Assembly (NCBI RefSeq): GCF_007923355.1
Contig: NZ_VOGO01000003.1
Location: 310,001-374,000 of the forward strand
Source: Falsiphaeobacter marinintestinus
GTDB lineage: Bacteria; Pseudomonadota; Alphaproteobacteria; Rhodobacterales; Rhodobacteraceae
Length of the DNA: 64,000 bases
Direction of reading: 5' to 3'
Under the pieces are notes generated by a model that was given only the letters and a program-made list of their open reading frames with translations, searched no databases and was not told where the DNA came from. Both the position numbers and the translations under genes were made by a program. The first letter of the stretch is position 1; every line of letters begins with the position of its first letter. Positions 26,285 through 33,830 of the stretch are shown here, one piece after another.

Positions 26285-26515
26285 ATGAAAACTGAAACTG
26301 ACGGATACGTGGCGTGTGTGCCTAGGCTGCAATTGGGTTTTGAAGACACCGCAGCGGCCTTGGGTCTGCCTCTGAGCACGCTGGAACAGGTTCATCGTCG
26401 CGGGGAAGGCCCGACCTTCTTTCGTGTCGGTCGACGGCTGTTCACGACGCCTGACCTGGTTCGCGAGTGGCAAACGGATCAGATCCAAAAGGCCAGGGCA
26501 GAGCAAGCGGCCTAA
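26285..26515 (+). CDS. Excisionase/AlpA-like small HTH protein
   Basis: 76 residues. The core FEDTAAALGLPLSTLEQVHRRGEGPTFFRVGRRLFTTPDLVREW matches the winged-helix layout of AlpA/MerR-type excisionases: a helix-turn-helix, a GPTFFRVGRR turn and a final Val-Arg-Glu-Trp helix. Such proteins bend DNA at the attachment site and direct excision, or activate integrase expression, as AlpA does in satellite islands. It follows the integrase module and precedes the replication genes. (The quoted stretch is positions 19-61; the key residues are the LGLP turn, the Gly-Pro and the Arg-Arg pair.). Confidence 0.72.
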   Translation: MKTETDGYVACVPRLQLGFEDTAAALGLPLSTLEQVHRRGEGPTFFRVGRRLFTTPDLVREWQTDQIQKARAEQAA

Positions 26516-26610
26516 CCCCTAAACTCTGAAAAAGAAATCCCGCCGGATAGCGCCGACGGGACAGGTTCAAACGCGCCAAAACGCGCGACTATGCAAGGAC
26601 AACCCTTACC

Positions 26611-26982
26611 ATGAAATTTTCCACTGGCAAAACCAAAGCCAAAGTCAATGCGGCGCCCGCAGGGCGCCACGAAATGACAATCAAGACTGCAAGTTTACGC
26701 GAAGCTGGCGGCGACCGTTTTGTGTCTTTGATCTTCGAAATCGACGGATATAGCCCGACGTCAATTGCCTTGATGTGGGACTCTGATCACGTCAGCAAGG
26801 CAGGCGTTTGCACGACTAATCAGGCGGTTCTGGCTGCGATCCTGGTCGCGGCCAACGGAACTGACCAGGCGTCCGAAGTGGTCGATCTTGAGAAGGAACT
26901 GCCAAAGGCAATTGGCGCGGTTATTTTGGCCGATTTGAAATACCGCAACGGATTCGCTTCGATTTCAAAGGTATCGGCATGA
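26611..26982 (+). CDS. Hypothetical protein of the replication module
   Basis: 123 residues, starting with a lysine-rich MKFSTGKTKAKVNA segment and containing alternating hydrophobic strands (RFVSLIFEIDGYSPTSIALM). It resembles small phage proteins that sit beside primases, some of which bind single-stranded DNA, but I see no diagnostic motif. Its stop overlaps the primase-polymerase start (ATGA), so it is probably co-translated with it. Confidence 0.6.
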   Translation: MKFSTGKTKAKVNAAPAGRHEMTIKTASLREAGGDRFVSLIFEIDGYSPTSIALMWDSDHVSKAGVCTTNQAVLAAILVAANGTDQASEVVDLEKELPKAIGAVILADLKYRNGFASISKVSA

Positions 26983-27920
26983 GCGGGGAAAGCTTTGGCG
27001 CCGTGGCCCCGGCCCTTTGGGATCGTGGTTGGCGCGGCCTGATACCGATCAAGATTGGCGATAAGGCGCCTGCCCCAAGGGCATGGGAGCGCTTTGCCGA
27101 CGGTCGCCAAACACGGCAAGATCTGGACGAACTAACCCGTTTCTGGCCGTGGCACGGGATTGGCGCCACGACTGGCACTGGTCTTACCGTGATCGACCTG
27201 GACTGCGATGATTTGCGCGGATGCCAGCGGGCGCTAGACGTCTTTGAACGGCACTTGGACGTGTCACCATTGGTTGTCGTCGGCCAGGCGCCACGCGGCA
27301 AGATCTTCTATCGGGGCGCGTTTGCCGCCGGAAAGTGGAAGGCACCACGCGGTTTAGCGATTGAAATCTATCACGGCGGGACAGGCGGCGGTGCTGGTCA
27401 GACAGTGCTTTTCGGTACCCATCCCAAGACCCATCGACCGTACTTTTGGCCACGCAAATCGCCTCTTGAGACTGATCTGACCGGCGAAGTGCCCGAGATC
27501 ACAGAAGCGGCGCTGGTTATGGCTTTGGATGAAATCGCAGGCTTGGGCGACCCCAGCCTTCGCGCCGTCAAACGACTTGGCGCAGGCGCTGGCGTTCCAA
27601 TCGACCAAACTTTGATGGCCGAAGCCCGATCTGCGATGAAACCCGCCAAAACAACGGCAGAAGCCATCGAATTGGCCGCAGGCTGGGTCGAAGAGACCCT
27701 GGGCGCGGGATCACGACACGATGGCACATTATGCGTCTTGTTGGTCCTGATACGCGAGTATCGGGCTGATCCTGAAGCGATACGCGGTCCCCTGGGCGAA
27801 GCCTTCGCAGGCGCGGCGGGTATCAGTCGCGAAAGCGAGTTTCACCGCATGATGGCTTGGGCTGCGGACCGCCAGCCGCCTGCCCCACAAATGCAATTCA
27901 AGCGCGCTGGCGCGGATTGA
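26979..27920 (+). CDS. Primase-polymerase (bifunctional Prim-Pol N-terminal domain)
   Basis: 313 residues. The Prim-Pol fold is shown by WRGLIPIKIGDKAP near the N-terminus, FWPWHGIGATTGTGLTVIDLD with the metal-binding Asp-x-Asp (VIDLDCDD, about residues 68-75), and a later conserved His/Gly stretch (EIYHGGTGGGAGQTVLFGTHP). Such enzymes make primers for plasmids, phages and satellites. No helicase domain is fused; the helicase is the next gene, 13 bases on. The C-terminal ~100 residues are helical. Confidence 0.8.
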   Translation: MSGESFGAVAPALWDRGWRGLIPIKIGDKAPAPRAWERFADGRQTRQDLDELTRFWPWHGIGATTGTGLTVIDLDCDDLRGCQRALDVFERHLDVSPLVVVGQAPRGKIFYRGAFAAGKWKAPRGLAIEIYHGGTGGGAGQTVLFGTHPKTHRPYFWPRKSPLETDLTGEVPEITEAALVMALDEIAGLGDPSLRAVKRLGAGAGVPIDQTLMAEARSAMKPAKTTAEAIELAAGWVEETLGAGSRHDGTLCVLLVLIREYRADPEAIRGPLGEAFAGAAGISRESEFHRMMAWAADRQPPAPQMQFKRAGAD

Positions 27921-27933
27921 AGAAAGAAAAGTT

Positions 27934-30303
27934 ATGAACATGAAATCGCATGATGTCGGGGCGGTCCTGGACCGTCTGAAATCGGCTGGGTTTACGGTCA
28001 AACAAATCCAAGACGCAACAGGCCGGAGCCGTCAAACTTTCTCCAATTGGCGAAAGAAAAGCCGGGCCTTCCCGCCTGAAGATATCGCAAAGTTACGCGA
28101 ACTAGCACCTGACCTTTTTAGTCAGGAACCCGAGACCGAAACGACGGCAGAACCCGAGACCGAATCCGAAACGATCCCCGCAACGGTCGCTAAAAGCCAC
28201 GATCAGGACGATAAAGACGAAGGCCGGGACGATAACGGTACTGGACCCGATTTCGGGACCGGTGCCACCGCAGATGCCCTAAAACAGGCTTACGAGATCA
28301 TCGTGATGCAGGTTCGTCGGGCTAAAGACGACCCTGCCAAGGCTGCACGTCAGATCAGATCGGCGATTGGTCGCGCTTTCGCCTCCGGACTGATCAATGA
28401 CCGCGCGGACGAACTGCGGGCGGCTCTGGAAGTTGTTGCGGGTTTGGATGACGCATTGCCTGGTTGGCGGGACGCTTTCGACAAGGCAGCGGCGGATGCT
28501 GGGACCGACAACGCCGACGAAGGCCAGGACGATCCTTTTGGCGATGAACCTGACGTGCCGACAGACGGCCTGCCGGACGGGTACCGCGCGCGATCTGACG
28601 GGATTTGGTGGAACAAGCCGATCAAGTTTAGAGGGGTGGCTTTCGGCGCCGAGTTTGTGTGGCTATGTTCGCCCGTCCAGGTTCTAGCCGGTGCCAGAAA
28701 CGCCAGGGGTCAAGGCTGGGGACGCTTCGTTGAACTGACCGATCACGACGGCACGCAACACGCCTGGGCTATACCTGCCCGCGCCCTGGCTGGCGATGCG
28801 ACCCAGGTACGTGGCGAATTGTTGGACCTTGGCATGAAAATCCAGGCCGACGATGAAGACTCGCGCCGCGCGTTCGGTCGTCTGTTGCGAGATTGGATTC
28901 CCGACCGCCGCGTGCGCACCGTCGCAACGCTGGGGTGGGCAGATCGCACTTGCACATCTTTCGTCCAGGGTAGTGGGGAGATCATCGGCGATGCCGGGTT
29001 TGTCTATCAAAGTGACGCGGTAAACCCCCTGCTACGGACCATGGTCGCCAAAGGATCACTCGAAGATTGGCGGGATAATGTTGCACGCCTTGCCGTGGGG
29101 AACCCAATCCTGACCACTTCAATCTGCGTTGTCCTGGCAGGCCCGCTTTTGGATCTTCTAGACCGCGACGGCGTGGGCCTTCATTTGATCGGGGACTCTT
29201 CACGCGGAAAGACAAGTGCGCTTGCAGTTGCGGCCAGTGTCGTCGGCGGGCCGAAGTATATGACCACCTGGCGGGCGACGTCATCCGGTCTTGAGGGCAC
29301 GGCTTCGATTGCGAACAGCGGTTGCGTTGTCCTGGATGAAATCGGCCAGGTCGAGCCTCGCGAGGCCGGTTCATGTGCATACCTGCTGATAAACGGAGTT
29401 GCGAAGGCCAGGGCCAACGCTTTCGGTGGCGCCCGCGACCGCCTGACGTGGCGTTGCAATGTGCTTTCGTCTGGCGAAGTCACACTGGCCGACAAGATGC
29501 TTGAGGCAGGCCAGAAGGCCAAAGCAGGGCAGCTTGTTCGACTATTGGATGTGAACGCCACCGACCAAGCACATGGCGCCTTCGACGATCTTCACGGCTT
29601 TGCAGACGGCGCGTCCTTTGCCGATCACGTAAAGAAGGCAGCGGCGCAGCATTACGGCACTGCAATGCCCGCTTTGGCCGGATACATCGCAGAGGACCCG
29701 GCCAAAGCCCGAAAAGAAGCCCGGACCTTTGCCGCCCGCTTCATTGAAGAGGCTGAACGCTTCCACGACCTCAGTGACGGCCTGGTGCGACGTGCGGCGG
29801 ATCGCCTGGCCACGATTGCGGCAGGTGGCGAACTCGCCTCTATGGCCAGGATTACAGGCTGGTCCGAAGGCGCCGCGACGGACGCCGTCTTAGCGATCCT
29901 GGAACTTTGGATTTCGGCCAGGGGCGGGACTGGATCGACCGAACAAGCCCAAGCCGTGACCGCATGTCGTGACTTCCTGCTTCGTAATCAGGACAGCCGG
30001 TTCAAGCCGCTGATCAACGGCTTTTCGGCCACAACAAACGCGACGGAGCCACAGCAGAGCGAGGACCCACGTCGCGTGTCCAATCACGCAGGTTGGGTGG
30101 ATGATGCCCACTTCTGGATACACAAAGCGGGATGGTCGGAGATCTTCGAAGGCATGAACCCCCGCGCAGCCGCCAAGCACCTGGATGAAGCCGGGTACCT
30201 GGAACGCGGCGAGGGACGCAATGTGCAGGCAAAAACACCCGCCGGAATCACAGCCCCTGACCGGGCATATCGTATCCGAAAAACCGTGCTGAACGCTGGG
30301 TGA
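27934..30303 (+). CDS. DUF927-domain replicative helicase with N-terminal HTH
   Basis: 789 residues. Residues 8-45 form a helix-turn-helix (FTVKQIQDATGRSRQTFSNW), then an acidic Glu/Thr linker (about 65-105) and a DUF927 ATPase. Walker A is GDSSRGKTS near residue 420 and Walker B CVVLDEIGQVE near 466, the superfamily-3-like pattern of mobile-element helicases. The C-terminal ~150 residues look like a winged-helix region. With the primase-polymerase just upstream it forms a replication module; the N-terminal HTH could bind the palindrome directly downstream, but that is inference. Confidence 0.82.
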   Translation: MNMKSHDVGAVLDRLKSAGFTVKQIQDATGRSRQTFSNWRKKSRAFPPEDIAKLRELAPDLFSQEPETETTAEPETESETIPATVAKSHDQDDKDEGRDDNGTGPDFGTGATADALKQAYEIIVMQVRRAKDDPAKAARQIRSAIGRAFASGLINDRADELRAALEVVAGLDDALPGWRDAFDKAAADAGTDNADEGQDDPFGDEPDVPTDGLPDGYRARSDGIWWNKPIKFRGVAFGAEFVWLCSPVQVLAGARNARGQGWGRFVELTDHDGTQHAWAIPARALAGDATQVRGELLDLGMKIQADDEDSRRAFGRLLRDWIPDRRVRTVATLGWADRTCTSFVQGSGEIIGDAGFVYQSDAVNPLLRTMVAKGSLEDWRDNVARLAVGNPILTTSICVVLAGPLLDLLDRDGVGLHLIGDSSRGKTSALAVAASVVGGPKYMTTWRATSSGLEGTASIANSGCVVLDEIGQVEPREAGSCAYLLINGVAKARANAFGGARDRLTWRCNVLSSGEVTLADKMLEAGQKAKAGQLVRLLDVNATDQAHGAFDDLHGFADGASFADHVKKAAAQHYGTAMPALAGYIAEDPAKARKEARTFAARFIEEAERFHDLSDGLVRRAADRLATIAAGGELASMARITGWSEGAATDAVLAILELWISARGGTGSTEQAQAVTACRDFLLRNQDSRFKPLINGFSATTNATEPQQSEDPRRVSNHAGWVDDAHFWIHKAGWSEIFEGMNPRAAAKHLDEAGYLERGEGRNVQAKTPAGITAPDRAYRIRKTVLNAG

Positions 30304-30698
30304 CTGACCACCTCAAAACACCGGACCGTCCACAGTTTCGTCCACTGGACGGTCCATTCAGAAAACTGTGCAGAGCGCTGACCCTTCGCATTTGTGTCGG
30401 AAATGTAGGAAAAGTCGGATTATTGTTTAGTATCAATACGTTACATGGATCAACCTGTCGGAAATCGTTCCGACAAATCCGACAATGGGTGTTTTTCGGC
30501 AAAAGTGTCCATTTTGCTTGTCGGATTTGTCGGAACAAAATCCGACAAAGTATCACCCCTAAGTATTTGATAAATAACCATTATCCGACTTTTCCTACAT
30601 TTCCGACTGAAATATTGAGGGTCAGCGCTCTGCACAGTTTTCTGAAATGGACGGTCCAAATGGACGGAAAAAATGGACACAACAAAGGAAAACAACCG
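30304..30698. other. Gap between helicase and proQ-like genes
   Basis: 395 bases filled almost entirely by the 311-bp palindrome. Left of it, GGACCGTCC (30323-30331) faces GGACGGTCC (30347-30355), a small 9-bp inverted repeat. The reading frame that crosses this region into the proQ-like gene is an open frame without family match; the real start is the ATG at 30699. Confidence 0.6.
30347..30657. repeat. 311-bp imperfect palindrome with ten GTCGGA sites; candidate replication origin
   Basis: A giant inverted repeat centred at about 30501.5. Two perfect blocks show it: 28 bases at 30358-30385 facing 30618-30645, and 25 bases at 30396-30420 facing 30583-30607. Inside are ten copies of GTCGGA or TCCGAC, five in each direction. 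Plus-strand sites are at 30396, 30414, 30457, 30520 and 30529; the complement lies at 30469, 30478, 30541, 30584 and 30602, in mirror positions. The outer ends carry GGAC(G/C)GTCC. The region is AT-rich between the motifs and directly follows the primase and helicase genes, so an iteron-type origin is the leading idea. It has no coding potential of note. Confidence 0.75.
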
Positions 30699-31184
30699 AT
30701 GAATGCGCAATCAAAGCCCCGGCGCCAGGGGACTCTAACCCTCAACTTGAAGGCAACAGCGCCAGGCGTACCAACGCCACAGAAGACCAGGGAGCCGACA
30801 ACCAAGAAGACCAGGACACAGCTTTATGCAGAGAACGTGGCGGTCTTGCGGATCTTACAGACGAGGTTCCCTTTGGCCTTCGAAGCCGACCTGAAGAAGA
30901 AGGGCAAGCCCCTGGCCATCGGGATATTTGAAGCCCTCCGATCCGTCAGCCCCGACATAGGGAAAAAGAGGATGCGTCGTGCGCTTCGCCTACTGACTTC
31001 TAGCCGCCCTTACTTGCAAAGCTTAGCAGAGCCCGAGTCCGTCCGAGTGGACCTGACAGGCACTGTGACGACGGCTGTGACCGACTATGAAAGAACCCTG
31101 GCCATTGAACGATTGAACGCAATAGCGCGGCGCCGCTGCACCACAGCAACACAACCGCCTGGCCAGGCCACGTCGGGATCTTAA
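30699..31184 (+). CDS. ProQ/FinO-family RNA chaperone
   Basis: 161 residues from the ATG at 30699. The N-terminal ~50 residues are basic and disordered (NAQSKPRRQGTLTLNLKA, then KKTRTQ). The ProQ/FinO domain follows with LRILQTRFPLAFEADL, KKKGKPLAIGIFEAL and MRRALRLLTSSRPYL, the three helices that bind RNA hairpins. FinO and ProQ protect or pair regulatory RNAs; FinO-type proteins often control plasmid transfer or copy number. It lies directly downstream of the 311-bp palindrome, transcripts of which would fold into long hairpins. This link is inference. Confidence 0.78.
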   Translation: MNAQSKPRRQGTLTLNLKATAPGVPTPQKTREPTTKKTRTQLYAENVAVLRILQTRFPLAFEADLKKKGKPLAIGIFEALRSVSPDIGKKRMRRALRLLTSSRPYLQSLAEPESVRVDLTGTVTTAVTDYERTLAIERLNAIARRRCTTATQPPGQATSGS

Positions 31185-31494
31185 CAGGCTGGGCCAAGCG
31201 AGATGTCCGAACGCCATGCCTGGTCCACACTGGAACACCTGCCCCATCCAGACATGCAGCGCTTCCACACAGCCGACATTCCCACTGGCACGGGTCGGAT
31301 ATTTCGGACTTCCCCAAAGGAATCTCGCCATCCATATGGGCCAAAGTCAGGCACGGTTTTGTCCACCGGCCTGATGCGGGTCAGCGCCGTCTAGGGGGCG
31401 GGTATGGCCAAGGTCAAAGGGAGGGACAGGGACCGCGAGGGAGGGTGAAGCTTTAAAATGGATTCGATCTGGACCCATTTTTGTGGACCGGTCC
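31185..31494. other. Gap between proQ-like and terS-like genes
   Basis: 310 bases. One open frame of 63 codons (31203-31394, plus strand) has no match that I recognise and an uncertain ribosome site. At the right end is a perfect 12-bp palindrome TGGACCGGTCCA (31484-31495) that touches the start of the next gene; see the separate entry. Confidence 0.4.
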
Positions 31495-31495
31495 A
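31484..31495. promoter_or_regulatory. Palindromic operator-like site at the terS-like start
   Basis: Perfect palindrome TGGACCGGTCCA ending on the A of the ATG at 31495. Related sites GGAC(C/G)GTCC lie at 30323, 30347 and 30649. The shared half-site TGGAC suggests one regulator acting on both the origin-like region and this gene; none is identified. Confidence 0.4.
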
Positions 31496-32076
31496 TGATG
31501 GACGATACGCCCGACAGAGGCTATTCTGATGGTCCATACGCCCTCCATTTACGTCAAATCAGGGCAAATCACCCAGAAACAGGACGAAAGGCGGATACAT
31601 TGCCCCGAGGCCCAGCCAAACACCCCTCCGACAGCACACCAGCACTTCTAAAGGCCGCACGGCAGGCCGACACCAGCACCGCGCAAGCACCGCGCGACCT
31701 CCCCGGCACCGAATTTCTGGACGATTTCGGATTTGGCGTTCTGGACGCGTTCTACCGCGAACGATCCGAATGGACTGCGGCTGATCTGGCGCTGATTGTG
31801 ATGGCCGCAGACGCCACCCAGCAATTACGGGACGCACGGCGCGAAATCGAAGCCCTTGGCCTGATTGTGACGACAAAAACTACGACAAAACCAAATCCGA
31901 TGCTGGCAGTCTGCGAGGCACTGTCGAACAGGGTCCAGAAATGTTTGCAAGCGGCTGGCCTGCGACAACGCGACGGCCAGAAACCATCCCAAGCTGCGGC
32001 GACCCCAGAGGCCGGACCAACGACCGGCGGCGAAACCGTTTCCTTCGAAGATTTCCTGCGGGATCTGGGCAAGTGA
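31495..32076 (+). CDS. Small terminase subunit-like protein (P27-like)
   Basis: 193 residues from the ATG at 31495 (a GTG at 31483 and an ATG at 31498 are alternatives). The N-terminal third is polar. The domain from about residue 75 has WTAADLALIVMAADATQQLR, EIEALGLIV, KPNPMLAVCEALSNRV and CLQAAGL, which is the order seen in P27-family small terminases (helix, turn, Lys-Pro-Asn-Pro, helix). Small terminases recognise pac/cos DNA; in satellites they redirect a helper phage's packaging. No large terminase follows, which fits a satellite. The family assignment is by eye. Confidence 0.58.
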   Translation: MMDDTPDRGYSDGPYALHLRQIRANHPETGRKADTLPRGPAKHPSDSTPALLKAARQADTSTAQAPRDLPGTEFLDDFGFGVLDAFYRERSEWTAADLALIVMAADATQQLRDARREIEALGLIVTTKTTTKPNPMLAVCEALSNRVQKCLQAAGLRQRDGQKPSQAAATPEAGPTTGGETVSFEDFLRDLGK

Positions 32077-32405
32077 GCGCGGTTCAAGATTTCTCAGAAG
32101 CCGAACTGGTCAAAGCCATCGGTGGCCCGATCAAATGGCCACAAAGTCCCGATCACTGGCCAATTTATGCGGCATTTATCGAAACCCGCTGCGGCGCAGT
32201 CTACGGTCCAGACCGAAACCGCGCAGTTTTTACGATGGGAAATTACGGCGGAACAGCGACCGCAGCACGTATGCACGAAGCCCTGCAACGGCTGGCAAGG
32301 TTCAACGCCCTCGCGCCACGCCACGGCCTGCAACAAGGCCCACTTGGGTACATGCAATGGGCGAACATGTCCCCTGACCAGCGGCCTTTTCAGGTGCCCA
32401 ACTGA
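32073..32405 (+). CDS. Hypothetical protein after the terS-like gene
   Basis: 110 residues from a GTG at 32073 that overlaps the previous stop (GTGA). The sequence has an aromatic-rich middle (WPQSPDHWPIYAAFIETRCG) and no recognised family. By position it would sit where a large terminase begins in phages, but it is far too short and lacks an ATPase motif. Function unknown. Confidence 0.6.
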   Translation: MSAVQDFSEAELVKAIGGPIKWPQSPDHWPIYAAFIETRCGAVYGPDRNRAVFTMGNYGGTATAARMHEALQRLARFNALAPRHGLQQGPLGYMQWANMSPDQRPFQVPN

Positions 32406-32885
32406 TCAGCGCTCTCGTTCCAGACCTTTTGGTCAGCCCGATGCAGATCGTCGCCGCAGCGTAGATGCCAGGTCCAATTCCCGATATCTGACTCGCGCCG
32501 ATGCAAGTCGTTCAAACTCCAAGAATAGTGCGAAGCAGCCCAGTGATCAGATGTTCCTGCGGCGGTGACACAGACTAAGAGTCCGCGTCCAGCCGCCCAT
32601 GGCTCTGATCCTTCAAAACACCATCGCCAACGACCACCGCTTTCCGCAACAGCCGTAATTGGCCAACAAACTTGCTATGATCAGGTTGCGGACACAACGA
32701 ACCGTCACTCGGATCAACCCAACTGGCGGTTTCGGCCCTGACCGGACCTTCGAACAAGGTGCGGCCAATGTCTGGTCAGAGCCCAAGGGCGGCCTATGTG
32801 CGATTTACATCGACGGTCACCAAGCCCTGACAGCGGTAGCTCGCCGCGCCGTTCACCACAGTCTACTATGCCGAACAAGTGACAA
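32406..32885. other. Non-coding or decayed stretch at the satellite/cargo boundary
   Basis: 480 bases. Open frames are short and have no match or ribosome site, for example 84 codons at 32659-32913, which runs into the outer-membrane gene. This is where genes change direction from rightward (satellite core) to leftward (cargo). I see no att-like repeat, IS end or tRNA, and it is most likely decayed sequence. Confidence 0.4.
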
Positions 32886-33830
32886 TCAGAATGAAATAGA
32901 AAGAGTGAGGTAAGCCGCAACGCCTTCTGTTCGGTTCTGTGTTTCGAACTCTCTGTATGCCCGAAGACTAGCGTACACGGGTCGCCCTCCGAGTTCGCCG
33001 CTATAGGCTATCTGTGGGCCGATACCGTAGGTTTCCGACCTGAATCCGTTCAAGACCGCCGGTGTGCCTTTGTCGTCCGAGATCTGCTTGTAGGCAAACC
33101 CGACGACGCCGACCTGCCAAGCCTCTGAGACGAACTTTGAAACGGACCAATCCAAATGGATCGACTCTCCATTTTGGTAATTTGTGTCCGGGTTCTCGAA
33201 GTTGTAGGTCACACCTAGTGTGGCCGAGGCTTCCCAACCCGTATTCGGGTCGAAATATGAGTAAGCTCCACCGATATCTATGGCCCCATGCCCCAGGCCG
33301 ATATTTGTAAGTCGACCGGCTTGATAGTCTCCGACCGGGATCGCACCGGTCAGATAGGTCATCCAGTTACTCGTGCCTCTGTTCCAAAAGAGTTGGACTG
33401 TTGGGTACAGATCACCAATCCCAGTGACTCTTTTTGAGGTGCCTCCAGCCGCCGATCCGAGTGTTGTATCGGCCGAGACTTTACTGCTTGCCACGATTGT
33501 CGCTAGCGAAAGAGCCAGTCTTCCACCCAGAACATTATTTTCCGGGCTGTAGGTCGGAATGATGAATTGACCCAAATACCTTGCATCGACGCCAAGGCGA
33601 ATTTGGCCGCCGATGTCCAAAGGCCGACTGGCCGATGCATCCCCGGAATAGGCATAGGTCACCAGCGGCATTGAAAACCCGGGTTCCGGTGGGATCGCTG
33701 CAAAACTGCCGTACTGCCCAGGCAACCAGAAGCCGACGCCTCCTTCGTCGGCAATGGCCTCACTCGAAAGGGTGAGGCCACTGAGAAGCGCGGCCAGCCC
33801 AAATCCGATTATCTCACGATTCTTCTTCAT
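32886..33830 (-). CDS. SphA/phenol-degradation-type outer-membrane protein
   Basis: 314 residues. Signal peptide to about residue 28 (ending IADEGG). The mature protein has alternating strands, PGQYGSFAAIPPEPGFSM near the start and a terminal ...LTLSISF with the C-terminal Phe of an outer-membrane barrel. This matches the family of phenol/MetA-pathway outer-membrane proteins and SphA, which import hydrophobic substrates. The start overlaps the sulfatase stop (ATGA), so the two are co-expressed and may deal with one sulfated or lipophilic substrate. Confidence 0.75.
   Translation of the reverse strand: MKKNREIIGFGLAALLSGLTLSSEAIADEGGVGFWLPGQYGSFAAIPPEPGFSMPLVTYAYSGDASASRPLDIGGQIRLGVDARYLGQFIIPTYSPENNVLGGRLALSLATIVASSKVSADTTLGSAAGGTSKRVTGIGDLYPTVQLFWNRGTSNWMTYLTGAIPVGDYQAGRLTNIGLGHGAIDIGGAYSYFDPNTGWEASATLGVTYNFENPDTNYQNGESIHLDWSVSKFVSEAWQVGVVGFAYKQISDDKGTPAVLNGFRSETYGIGPQIAYSGELGGRPVYASLRAYREFETQNRTEGVAAYLTLSISF

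Noticed and set aside
30347-30657. Integron attC site or CRISPR-like array
   Set aside because: The symmetry is about one centre over 311 bp with ten short sites; there is no integron integrase, no R/L box pair, and no regular spacers.
30300-30698. N-terminal extension of the ProQ-like protein through the palindrome
   Set aside because: It would translate the inverted repeat and has no conserved sequence; the ATG at 30699 gives a normal ProQ/FinO protein.
31203-31394. 63-codon open frame after the proQ-like gene
   Set aside because: No family match, uncertain ribosome site, and length within chance for this GC content; mentioned only as part of the gap.
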